In this document: positions 43,701 through 49,289 of the stretch, piece by piece | Layout: every line of letters starts with the position of its first letter | How positions within the stretch are numbered: the first letter of the stretch is position 1 | NCBI GenBank assembly: GCA_003116975.1 | Contig: BGKB01000076.1 | Coordinates: 62,001 to 126,000 of the forward strand | Direction of reading: 5' to 3' | From: Aurantiochytrium sp. KH105 | Lineage: Eukaryota > Sar > Bigyra > Thraustochytrida > Thraustochytriidae | DNA: 64,000 nt | Notes under the pieces: generated by a model | The model's input: the letters and a program-made list of their open reading frames with translations, nothing else | Database searches by the model: none | What the model was told of the DNA's origin: nothing | Position numbers and translations under genes: made by a program

Positions 43701-44213
43701 GAGCAACGCGGTCTTTCGGTCTGTTCCGGAAAGAGCGTCTGACTGACGATGCTTGCCCTTTAGCGCCGCTCGACGCGGCCAAGCGCGCATCATGGCTGCA
43801 TGCATGCAACGCAGAAAATGGATGCGCTGGTCAACGGTAGTAGTGAAGGGATCTTCTTCGCGGCAATTCTCCGTGAGTCCTTTGGTAAGCCGCTGCACCG
43901 TAATGCTGCGCGCAGCAGCGTCGTATGGGTACGCTAGGCACGCGACTGCATCGGCAATAGCCTCTGCCTCCTCCACGGAGGCGCTCGTAGGCGAGCTTGG
44001 CGAGTTTAGCGCGGCATCGCGATCGTCGATCAGGCTTGCGGCGTTGACCGAAGAGACAAAGTTCTTGCGTACAAGGTCTTTGTCGAACATTTCGTCCATG
44101 CATGCGCGGAGATAGTGCGCATCCATGTCCGCGGAGGGGAGGGCGTCGAAAGGATCAGCGCCTGTTCCGCCAAGCGGCGTGGCGCTACGCGACCCGGACT
44201 CTGCATTGCCCAT
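28752..44213 (-). CDS. Giant HERC1-like HECT E3 ubiquitin ligase (5153 residues)
   Basis: A single uninterrupted ORF of 15.5 kb. Domains by approximate residue: a polar N-terminal region with asparagine and glutamine runs (about 710-725 and later); a complete RCC1 propeller (780-1165, repeats such as VFSFGRNDFGQLGHGDT); a LamG/concanavalin-like domain (2611-2763); an acidic tract (3423-3453); a UBA domain (3494-3534, MGFPEEWCVVAL); a B-box-type zinc finger (4039-4089); FN3 (4110-4191); SPRY (4198-4358); and a C-terminal HECT domain (4700-5124) with catalytic Cys5088 in KAHTCFFALSLPKYST. The last 150 residues read very like HERC1. HECT ligases form a ubiquitin thioester before transfer; the other domains would select substrates. 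MGNAESGS at the start fits N-myristoylation. Acid and serine linkers explain much of the length. Confidence 0.95.
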   Translation of the reverse strand: MGNAESGSRSATPLGGTGADPFDALPSADMDAHYLRACMDEMFDKDLVRKNFVSSVNAASLIDDRDAALNSPSSPTSASVEEAEAIADAVACLAYPYDAAARSITVQRLTKGLTENCREEDPFTTTVDQRIHFLRCMHAAMMRAWPRRAALKGKHRQSDALSGTDRKTALLRKVLLNMHEHDDHEDTSSDDNHLMLPGDGLNTSHEELSEAEMRRRRRRRRRRRLAHDSIDNAPRDRQNQESLGAPDLAAEATSFGLSHPVRLGLSLFFTLLDCIQQDEACTVDQYVHLVREILPIAQNLGPELLGHEIPAIREPSRDDVQHAGGLADQGLGYNGTGPGSEGPAEKMNELPPVGVLNEISEFLYRAGTSRKLVGLGSRNLLEEELLLSGARTGTLGSARPSSASKSRSKELARGDRKIGTDEDSRYGHDLHDVDAQRYQELALSAEERAQAIESLFTLALGRAKLVDFLLCLKVLLEDAVADAASSSSSLPSAASLSVETARKLGKKDAMTPSTSPTEGLAVFPTPTATGALAASPDRGERSPDHLPAERMQKRGWRTVEDLMLGVDAQEAEVKSGVSPLTASLPVEGILADASSFAPARAASVSGVGASAAVTSGIGPSGTSASSTDITSMEGSQTIVPLSEQEQRELTGAAVGGTKPRIAARPGTGEKTGGALPCNNNFEHDHLKSATSNHSSSSSNTASNNVYNDHRNNNNNNNNNNNNEVEEQRSPRERRIREQARRSSSQKVQPGSLRALDLWSKLMQLSEVDTRELFKAHMLGAKAEEVEVWSFGQNSYGELAHGDTITRKAPKEAGVLNGKDVVQVAAGNEHTIVLTRSGKVYAVGYNDNGQCGQGNTGRVAHLSNIEFLNNKNVAQVHAYNGCEHTLCVTQEGALYSFGYNYRGQLGHGNTTSISIPQLVPGFGIPGRRVRYVSCSYYHSVVATDSGEVFSFGRNDFGQLGHGDTLDRKEPARIDALSTGEHVVSVACGQYHTIVALASGSVYASGKNDYGQLGLKLPEPHRRMTIVRAFGSKAMDRESDDCIRELRCGYYHTIALSTTGKLWAFGRNDYGQLGIGSTAQKVFGPREVEDLDGSTTRVVRIAAGCYHSVAVDHNNVMYVFGRNNHGQLGCGDSPERPSPLPLKSFAGSRIADVAAGFYHTIVLVGGQDADEKEHLDQDESFLFTPEQHELRDFVMQEREALAVRRKLLSPLELAFHTLYNLDRMGSYHARRQESVQRWRGQRAYPALDPQAELDENSASRATDRRNLAVPSTLSLGGHASAVANTRSASNAAGTQTLLPPGDLPFCIDSDPRTLVLLVYLARLCTSKADALHSEPGCERWTYMALALLRLTRNNLAQLLWSGAGPRLQHEMQNLESEPSSLVRALDEVHRFALDTIENPPRLKTRHDTEMAQATASEVLMTGLELFYPTQELQVQLLASLMAENDETDEREEECKSESENETREEKDLEREQEKSLSRGGAPELRKQLAARSRALAQQQQQQQQLHQQHQEQHDILPFETRISPRSPLFKFQRTSSPAVFSRGLKRYLLEPLLRRLADDELVSAMIPYQAILFSSEAETSASRPGRARSLSKHSEDDSSVALLSSLLSSLVRQIGAETGRAISAGLRNPANTNGFLQLLLALQKHLLSWAANSSHPTESSVEGLPRTGQYLDDLLDKFAAAVPGLGSSVSSSSLMSSSSGVSRESTLDTNSPESAVADAQVPQQQQQQQPHDQHETNSDDTGGSFAWNLETSNSTAWDCLLRYAELVLRQSNDELAAVVTSENLDALAQKSVVARVLPSLIMALSLFADRTYFARRLLPRVIDTLRVVDQTAQKSPPLLAADQEYRLASERFGGSKIKSKKKRVEEALALASLPWLLQLEKALASLGGKLAATLVGGHVEGEARQLEQIPGPDEIRESYVVWRDASLFKGGLDARIISRVSPKSSILPMLHMAANGASGVHWVDREKNRPPSASVHRKSGSSSAPKLGSDWFKMFSFGEQLRFVQRIQRGTEPIVDAIRAAHAKANFAYNVTLIQGRGNGGADASALEKVEACIFAAVLKHTGALLDAILYAHNHDAPAAATPPPPRVLDCWRAAADVRMHLVRLRSQFMANASDDAQASDDNNLFHAFCAGYLKRAQFLLLFGSASAAKTARAGAVRTENPHWKTLRAAVWTAIRWKRLTREGIQCKEALSSTASDNGMVHLVIRFIKCPTDLTVAADPSAPPTSPTKKPASPSKRRKQLMQQQYFDLGALFWMIINNCRRAYLRTCGLDSFRRLLATPQLVSPRTDVLRHLAPSLRLPGDLASMLICGKDRVGTSGAGSSQGQNGDSNGAGAASSGDSAHTSSRNGKVSARGNDAVANTASGLSAAGPAASSAVQASFVQLYTDLAHALRSALREDGKACAQERLLLLDAWATSLGPIDADLLCSTGLLETLQNALQMDREMDRQGEEDKQLLSQHQGRSSNGNTGGKAAIDSEKRRKKQIGRAAWTLFRLLLAQIGDESDSDGRLASLLDVLYAEMQASLEMMLPKQGHTEAVSGTDAGAEEKHGGSGGSNAGGSNANSNTSSSKHSYELVKAPTRVNSVGGGLVLAPPSAAADSKRGQSAASNELYDEEDREEFSLSFWVFPERQASGLDRVLVMRGNASVQAPILTIRDLDSRLELWSSIDDDETERVVSKDAIPLNAWTHVAIVMDQGKLRLFINGDLDGQQQSSSPHVLSAEQSAQLPICVGKPNLDRMLSGFEGYVAQLKYRTRALSPIHVHVMFDQGPPQHLRVLDRHCFQLVVLQQTLTESSIGRKSLVMPRWLQIHARLIRYGTPRVQQAVLRLWRVLFPSTHPSEVAPHVLAPLIRAKDGLSYTGEDFIDYLLAQIGVGVWHSKESPTPPLSASSTVGTESKEQAEPTTPALEERDDDESKTARTEAKDEVTKKNTSSTMPTVSSTAAAAGANKDAKHKHKKLSLECDTSVGRWRRRDVEVKPSALSGSSSHHSFALASELVMLVRLLSANEEWSSMLSARMQDAMSDISTHLFSPKRHKNEENRPVEFESSSVHALRSVGTLAVLGGHNESLRVGGRVAMTHADITATVVGWDEATSKSALVVMTPKRSGIDSILEDEDAHESTEDPKQAQQQQQLIHAQQQLIQQRESAPPADKRSMKAVRMNSEELIPIPEFGSPFANLSPRRRVKVDGSSQDVNKDDPSRESKQQRPNQRQHSPETTLEDSFYRLLRHLFVVPLDATTTRSKTVLLAQCRARTLRVLHELLQTLDCNFEELFERTADHGENIAVSLLKLAVRNLKEKRFVTMEGMEIRAEELRKRLHTLRHAQHASEPSTSMATSVPSSEHEERPASSTPKLGGIFGTRVEAESATYQGHGDNVDDEVAVLMYSDDEDDEADDGEMEDGLHESQGLHALRASLRGPAPDLDGDDMGLTSSSEEDDDDDDDDEEEDDADDEENDEEDGNGAAGHRRANANANENANDGSPGGFHGEGAAGEPPSSSNDPPSYLVDELVAMGFPEEWCVVALRIQGYDLIAASTWIVDNLDMLSSTPLSELIPPSLMESKTYDEDDVQAVHSTEQGGHLATNSRLSLDEMPIVEPIEEKVVQAAQAMAPKADEERRRRRRRLQRAKASLRRIDEPFQQLEVAFGDDVFEDDHFRTDACASYGYGYKCGALGLYNGVHAEGTKQDAAREAFRSEIALLNFGDLEKLCAELEEELSILYARSCLILLLQRWREWPAADVQFDKVFLSEEINFAKFLRLVLFRGPQLMPALLDHLLETNLPGLVPITPPRAGSAAELEMLHPRLGGSAEDLFPADVGSMDPHAAKDSHHQQQEDRKGRKALNSAAAAAGSILRLMMDALKPSLVQLLRKDHNGKLGNTLTDFVLRDLETAARSEEHVEQLWGMRELSCSDFQLARAPCVEFDTWVLGILQNEGVEATLSENAFKSYAKLLGAPNLPLKSLALKSLVKVLRKTPELCRELPYQRLFAVSQRRSNLEAQGQRVFYSKFLSAAVEVLGLMRQVLPGTRLSLANVETFELGERAYRGDLAEHACAGPESLADTPCASCLETSCAAKCADCDAILCEPCAQRHEVSHELILSPCCREVAGESKPSQENDQPEASGVRSFVVTSMDCECIEVAWHVDPGFDSEIVLQANEKVFCVTEMNGCSFRFTGLRAGSTYQVALYVLAKSGERYKVASHKARTKDRLAFEFDPYNCGPNICITDKGLCARFAATESWSTVLATRGYSSGVHSWQVRIDESDSPYLFVGVASRKACLQTFLGGDEHGWGYIGDRALYHKRNRLSIYGDRFGQGDVLSVTLDMDAGTLAFARNGKDLGVALDGLTGVLYPAFAFYSGSQVISLVKKSLYRRDVTTDPAVPTTVFTDDILTAVGTVDRFLSGDYAVDAVLEGAAWESHQDWAAQKWTRVWTRLGKDLRLKRPERLQKVQTHLGTGTVVGLGPEDDAQLWVTYDEAQSAGAWPISLDDDRLTVLSEEEIQSPMENVAMSKEAFSSSLHAFEAATAIQVDRDLVAELGAYCERKGCSPFEIGPDTFATDVLAGLQLRSRARVSLEQAAARFALLKALNERFEVILPWFAAQMQADPRAVILIEGDLAGHTSAASAAPEGPNWALASLPQKLSCFRGLIFWHVKKQLLERLLERSATVPKRAEDDYEYPEELPQLMLNRPKAAFSRTLPDSESRLSFSLFGQAFDELHFLEPRILRIAYSHPMDEGQARTFKVKFEGEGVDDYGGPYREVFSQWSGELTATTLSPDGAAEEGHPDQDLGEGGGSGNGADSGTGGGDDDAEDKKDNQQMQCVLPILHPCPNRQHGVGANREKYVLRPDPSQGADPSAMARGKKDSGAHLLLEMINFSGQLFGIAMRTRALLNVDLANLVWKPLVGESVVLEDLRDVDHSTVALVEQLRTADPAYLEAMCEELRWNTSLSDGSRVELVPGGHHLRVNPADCEDYIRALLHARLREAQQSTAALRDGLASVVPRAALSLLTPEELERKICGAPELDVDLLQSCTEYDDDLCESDPHIQSFWRVLRKFPNKQRQMFLRFVWARSRLPATKHDFPQHLKIQAPVAEGPRENPDMWLPKAHTCFFALSLPKYSTDEIMEEKLRYAITNTTEMDADFNINQSENQHWQAPDSADAAGRASPVLRIQTSE

Positions 44214-44950
44214 TGGCTTTTAGCGTTGCGTTGATCGTACTACTCGTTTGTAGACGCGAGCGTGAATTGCCGGCTACTTTGTCTGTCTCTGTTTGGCCTC
44301 GTCGTTGGGTTGGTGGCTGGGTGAGTGCGCGTGCACGGTGTCCGCTCACGATGCGAAGTGATTTTTCTTGGTCGGTTTCGGGATCTTGTTGCGCCCCGGG
44401 CGTTGGCAGCCTTTCCGCGACGCTCCTGCGTCGTCGTCGGCCGCGCGCCCGGAGCCTCTGGTAGCGCACCGCCAGAGCTCTCGGCGCAGGCGTAGCTTGT
44501 GATGCAAGTCTGTGCCGACAATTGATCTCGCGCAAAAAACGCTCCGAGCCGTTAGACCACTTTATTGTTCTGCGAGACACTCGGTCTAGGCCTATTCGGA
44601 AATTCGATGCCATGTGACATGACCGTATAGCCTTGTTGATCCCACCCAATCCAGGCTTTGGAGCGGAAAAAGAAGGAGAAGAAGAAGTAAAGGAAGCAAC
44701 GCTGCTCAGCTCGGCTCAGTTTCCTTTTTCTTTTTTTCTTTTTTTCTTTTTTTTGAGGGGGGGGGAGGATTCCAACGACAGCACGCCCTCGATACGAGCA
44801 TTTATTTATCGAGAATTGAAGAGCCAGACGGTCAGTGAACCATGCTGTATGCGGCAAATGGTTGCATGGAAAGAGAGAGTCAGGCAGAGATAAAACATTT
44901 CATCAATAATATCTAAAAACAACACGTGTCTCGTGGTCTCCACGCTAACG
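44214..44950. other. Spacer between the HECT ligase start and the TIR gene 3' end
   Basis: Leader and promoter of the HECT gene (GC-rich, 44214-44520), then AT-rich sequence with a T-rich/G-run tract (about 44725-44767). One palindromic TAGGCCTA lies at 44587-44594. No gene. Confidence 0.6.
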
Positions 44951-47900
44951 TCAACTTGCGTCGATGCGTGCAATGAGCTCCTTGTAAAAGCCCTCGGCCA
45001 GATAAAGGCGACGCTGAAAAGGCATGGACTCCCGCTTGTCGAAGAGAAACTTGGCAGCGTCCGGTGCAGAAGAAATATACGTCGAAAACGATGCGAAAGC
45101 CGGAAGATCTGGATTGCTCTCGTGCACAAGCAAGATGGGTTTCTCCGCCTCTAAAGCCGTCTCGAGCTCCATGCAAACGGCGTCGGACTCGAAGACGGAC
45201 TTGGTGAGGAACAAAAGGTAGCACTTTGAAGCTCTGATGCCGTCGCGCATCTCCGTCGTGGACAAATTGCCCTTGGTGCGCTGGTCAATCCAGACATTGA
45301 GGCCACGGTTAAGGAGCTTTTCTGCAATGAGGTTGCAGGCATCACCAGCCTCGGACTGCTTGTGGCTGATGAAGACGTGCCAACGCGTGCCTGGAGGCAG
45401 CGCGAGCATTGGAACGGACTCGACCGGACCCGTGTCGTGCTTATCGTCGTCAAGCAAACCATCGTTGAAGAACGCTGCAAAGTCCGACACGCGGGCGTTG
45501 CCCATGCCGACTGCCTTGACCACGGCGAGTTTGGCATCGAGAGCGGCCATGTATTTGTCGTAGGAAACCAAAATGGACGCGTCTACGGGGGACTGGAGGT
45601 GTAGCTTCCACGGAAGACGTTGGAAGACGGCATCGCGAGTCCCCTGAAACATACTGATCAAAACCTTGAGCGTACTGGCCGGTCGGTAGGTGCCAGGCAC
45701 AGCCCGCAGCCAAATCTGGTTGCCACGCACCTCAAGAGCAAACTCAGAGAGCCCAAAGCAGATAAGGGCATGGCGACCACTGAGTCGCGGCGGGTTGCTC
45801 TGCGCCCCGCACGTACTGCTGTACTTGGCGCACAAGGACAGGAGGCGAGCAAAGACGCCGTTGGGAAGGAAAAGGTCGGAGAAGTCGAGCACGCACGTCA
45901 GACCTGGGGCCATGTTCTCGACATCTGCGATGAGCTCGGCGTCGTGCGCGTCCCCAAGAAGACTGCTCACAAGGTACAGTGCTTCGCCGTCTCGAGCTTT
46001 CGCGCGGATGAAATCCTCGGGAAAGGCCCAATCTGACGCAAGCATGGTGTCGCCCATAAATCCTGCAAGATAGTCGACTTCCTCGTTGTCCCATAGAAAC
46101 TCGAGCAGGCTACGCGAGGCGATGCCGCGGTGCCTCAAGTGCCAAAAATCTTCCTCGAGGTCAAGCTCAGCAAGCCTTTCGTCATAGTAAATGTTCTCCA
46201 CATGGATTTCGTCGGCGATCACGCGAGAAAGCTTGTCTAGAAGCCACTGCGGCTTCATGACGACCTTGTTGTGCAGAGTGTCCGTGGAACGCAAGTGTAC
46301 AAGCATACCTAGCTCGTGAAAGAACTTGAGCAGCTCGTCTGTCTGATCCCCTGCGTGGTACTTGGTCGCAAACTCCTGCACTTTGGCAAAGGGAACGTGG
46401 TCACAATCGAGCTTCATGAGGTCGTCGAGCACCTTGAGCCAGCGCAGCGAGATCTTTTGCGAGACTGATGGAAGGCTCGACGCTGTTTTCTCGACAACGG
46501 AACGTAGATCTGTAGCGCGGTCGGCAGCAGATGCCATGTTGTTGATTGGGAAGAAACTAAGTCTTTCGGCCCGATTCTTGACCAACTTGACGCCGCGCTG
46601 GGCCTGAAAGTCGTCGCGGAGAATCTTTTCTACAGCGCGAGCATTGTTGGCGGATTTGTCGTAGTGGGAGCCAACCAGAATGACAGGAGCATCGGGGGCG
46701 TGAAGTTGGATCGAATTGAGCCAGAAGCGGAGATAGGCCGAGGCTTGAACGCGCTTGTCCATGAGCTCTTGCATGTTGAACACGAGCATGAAGACGCCGC
46801 CCTCGCGCGTGAGGAAAATGTGGTGCAGCGCGTAAAAGACGTCCTGACCCGCATAGTCCCAGATCGTAAACTTGATCTTCTGGCCCGACTGTGTCTGGCC
46901 GGCCATGTTCTCGATCTCCGCAATGTCGAATCGTCGCGCCACCTCGGCCTCGGGCACCAGCTCCACTTGCTCCTCTGCGACGAAGGGCCGCGCCGCAGAG
47001 GAGCGTCGACGTACGACGTCTACAATGCCGCGAGACATGCGCTTTGGCAGCGATTGCCGCTTCTTGCTCGCCGCTTGCTCCTCCGCGGCCATGCGCAGCG
47101 CCGCCACGCGGTACGCCTGGCGTTCGAACCCGCTGTCGAAGTCCTTGCTCTTTTTCCAGGACTCTGCATCGGTGCGCGTGAGCTCGACGCCCTCCGTCGA
47201 GATGTGCTCCGCCACGGGCGCCAAGCCCAGCAGCGAGCGCACCGTGGACGTCTTGCCGGCGGCGCCCTGGCCGACGACCATGAGCTTGCAGCGGCCCAGC
47301 TCCGCGGGGTCCCCGTTCGCCAGCGCCGCCTTGAGCGCCTCCTCCGCCGCCGCAGTCGTCGCGGGGCCGCCGAGCACGTCCTCGATGGGCCGCACGGCCT
47401 CCGTGCCGTCCAGCCCGCGCGTCGAGGCGCCCGTCTCCGCGTCCCAGATGCGCACGCTCTCGTCCGAAGATCCGCTCACGATCTCCGACCCCAAGAGAGA
47501 GACCGAGCGCACATAGTCCGAGTGTCCTTGCAAGACGTGCAGCGCGTCTCCGCTGCGCGCGTCCCAGAGTCTGACCGTGCTGTCCCGGGACCCGCTCACG
47601 ATGCGGTCTCCCTTGAGCGCGACAGAGCGCACCCAGTTGGTGTGTCCTTCGAGGACGCGGACGAGCTGGAAGGAAGGCACGGCGTAGACCCTCACCTTCT
47701 TGTCGCGGGACCCGCTCACCATGCGCTGCGCGTCGATCGCGACCGCGTAGACCTTGTCTGTCGCCTCCGTGAGGACGTGGCGTGGGCCGCCGCTGGCTCG
47801 GTCGAAGACGCGCACGGTGTTGTCTTCCAACCCGGCCACGAGCAGGTTCTCGTGGGCGGCCACGCTGTAGACCCACGCCCCGGCGTCGATCCTCAAGGTC

Positions 47901-48259
47901 TCTCGGCCGCTGATCTTGTCCCAGACGCGGACGGTCTGGTCGTAGGACCCGGAGATGATCTCGTCGCCGTCGAAGACGACGCTCGGAACAGCGGCGGTGT
48001 GGCCCTCCAGGGCGTGCAGGACGGAGGCGGTGGCCAGGTCGATAAGAAAGAGGCCGGCGGCGGATCCCGTCCCGACGGCGATGACCTTGCCCTGCACGGC
48101 CATCGTCCAGGCCCCGGCGCTGTTGGGCGTCTTCATCTCGAAGACGAGGGCGCCGTCCTCCTTGCTCCACGCGTACACGGACCTGCCGCCGCCGCTGCCA
48201 GCGAGCACGAGGTCGGCGGTCTGCGCGACGCATGCCACTTCGCCTCCGATGCGGCCCAT
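44951..48259 (-). CDS. WD40-Roc-COR-TIR protein (Roco-type GTPase with TIR effector)
   Basis: The protein is 1102 residues in one exon. Residues 1-280 form a WD40 propeller of about seven repeats (for example RIVSGSRDSTVRLWD, EIVSGSSDESVRIWD). A Roc GTPase domain follows, with P-loop GQGAAGKTS (Lys336), DYAGQ (about 468-472) and the SHYDKS base-recognition motif. About 100 extra basic residues separate P-loop and DxxGQ. A COR-type region spans about 560-870 (VVMKPQWLLDKLSRVI). The C-terminus (about 958-1050) is a TIR domain: WHVFISHKQSEAGD, LNVWIDQ, SKCYLLFLTKSVFES and MELETAL. Glu1031 aligns with the NAD-hydrolysing glutamate of SARM1. Roco GTPases act as nucleotide-switched dimers and TIR domains signal or cleave NAD on clustering, so an immune-like or cell-death switch is plausible. 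That role is inference. Confidence 0.93.
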   Translation of the reverse strand: MGRIGGEVACVAQTADLVLAGSGGGRSVYAWSKEDGALVFEMKTPNSAGAWTMAVQGKVIAVGTGSAAGLFLIDLATASVLHALEGHTAAVPSVVFDGDEIISGSYDQTVRVWDKISGRETLRIDAGAWVYSVAAHENLLVAGLEDNTVRVFDRASGGPRHVLTEATDKVYAVAIDAQRMVSGSRDKKVRVYAVPSFQLVRVLEGHTNWVRSVALKGDRIVSGSRDSTVRLWDARSGDALHVLQGHSDYVRSVSLLGSEIVSGSSDESVRIWDAETGASTRGLDGTEAVRPIEDVLGGPATTAAAEEALKAALANGDPAELGRCKLMVVGQGAAGKTSTVRSLLGLAPVAEHISTEGVELTRTDAESWKKSKDFDSGFERQAYRVAALRMAAEEQAASKKRQSLPKRMSRGIVDVVRRRSSAARPFVAEEQVELVPEAEVARRFDIAEIENMAGQTQSGQKIKFTIWDYAGQDVFYALHHIFLTREGGVFMLVFNMQELMDKRVQASAYLRFWLNSIQLHAPDAPVILVGSHYDKSANNARAVEKILRDDFQAQRGVKLVKNRAERLSFFPINNMASAADRATDLRSVVEKTASSLPSVSQKISLRWLKVLDDLMKLDCDHVPFAKVQEFATKYHAGDQTDELLKFFHELGMLVHLRSTDTLHNKVVMKPQWLLDKLSRVIADEIHVENIYYDERLAELDLEEDFWHLRHRGIASRSLLEFLWDNEEVDYLAGFMGDTMLASDWAFPEDFIRAKARDGEALYLVSSLLGDAHDAELIADVENMAPGLTCVLDFSDLFLPNGVFARLLSLCAKYSSTCGAQSNPPRLSGRHALICFGLSEFALEVRGNQIWLRAVPGTYRPASTLKVLISMFQGTRDAVFQRLPWKLHLQSPVDASILVSYDKYMAALDAKLAVVKAVGMGNARVSDFAAFFNDGLLDDDKHDTGPVESVPMLALPPGTRWHVFISHKQSEAGDACNLIAEKLLNRGLNVWIDQRTKGNLSTTEMRDGIRASKCYLLFLTKSVFESDAVCMELETALEAEKPILLVHESNPDLPAFASFSTYISSAPDAAKFLFDKRESMPFQRRLYLAEGFYKELIARIDAS

Positions 48260-48713
48260 GGCGGCGGGCGGCGCGAGGGCGCGAGGGCGCGAGGGCGCGG
48301 CGCGCGGTGGGGCGGGCGCTGCGGCGGGCGGGGCGCTGCGGCGGCGCGGGCCGAGGGGCCGAGGGGAGCCGGGCGTGCCGGGGCTGGGCGCTGGTGCGAG
48401 GCGGCGCGGGGAGCAAGCCCGAGGAGGCCTCTGCCTTGCGCCTTGCGGGTCTGCCGCCCTGGCGCGGTCGCGTGCGCGGGCGAGGAGTGGGGCGGGAGGG
48501 GGACGGCGGCGCGTTTACACACTGCGCGGCACGCGCGGCCGCTGCGGCGCTGGAAATCAGGCCTAAGGTGTATATAGTAGAAACAGTAGTGTGCAGTCAA
48601 AACAGCATCGTGTGCACACACGCTTGATCGACGGCGAGGAGAACCTAGGCCTAGGCCTGGCCTACGCGGCGCCGGGAAAATTGTTTCCGCGCATCGTTTT
48701 TCAACTCTGCACA

Positions 48714-48716
<3 letters not shown>

Positions 48717-48745
<29 letters not shown>
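48717..48745. repeat. (CCAG)n microsatellite
   Basis: Seven copies of CCAG upstream of the WD40-Roco-TIR gene. Confidence 0.9.
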
Positions 48746-48747
<2 letters not shown>

Positions 48748-48891
48748 TCATGGCCAGCCACAGCACTGTCACCAGAGGTGGAGGTTTTCATTACGAGAAG
48801 AGCAAAGCGCGCGGGTTTTTGACAGTAGGCCTTGTTGTGCAGCGTGGCCGCTGTAGCTAGGCTGGGAATGGATGAACGTCGTATTTTTCGT

Positions 48892-48921
<30 letters not shown>
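48892..48921. repeat. (TC)n microsatellite
   Basis: About 14 TC dinucleotides, nearly perfect. Confidence 0.9.
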
Positions 48922-48922
<1 letters not shown>

Positions 48923-49289
48923 ATTCTTCTCTGATCCTACGAGGGTGGTCTATAGCGCGTGGTTCACAACCAGTAGTTGGCCTGCGACCACCAAATGTAC
49001 TTTGTAAAAGTCGGTTTGATGATGATGAAAAAAAAGGGGGGGGGGACTCTTTAGAAAGTCAGGACTGGCCCCTTTTTAGGGACCTACTACTTACACAAAT
49101 CGCTCCTGAGAACAGTAACTCCTGCCCAGTATGCGATAGTTGGCACGAACGAGTGCTCGAGAGAAAGGAAAAGAGCAAGAGGAGAACGAAAGCAAAATCG
49201 CAACAACAAAGCGGAGAGAAATTACGTACAAAAAACACAGGGTGGACGAGAGAATCTCGACGACGTAGGGTAGAACAAAGAGGAACTAT

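Larger units (their letters stand above)
48260..49289. other. Spacer upstream of the WD40-Roco-TIR gene
   Basis: GC-rich leader (48260-48560), then a TAGGCCTA palindrome at 48646-48653, a CCAG run (48717-48745), a TC run (48892-48921) and AT-richer 3' flank of the GPCR gene. Long plus-strand frames at 46664-48577 are antisense to the Roco gene. No gene of its own. Confidence 0.6.

Noticed and set aside
46557-48416. 619-codon minus-strand ORF in a second frame
   Set aside because: It is a shifted frame of the same Roco gene; the WD40 and GTPase motifs lie in the other frame.
46664-48577. 637-codon plus-strand ORF
   Set aside because: It is exactly antisense to the WD40-Roc part of the TIR gene, and its arginine/histidine/leucine-rich product mirrors the codon use of the real gene.
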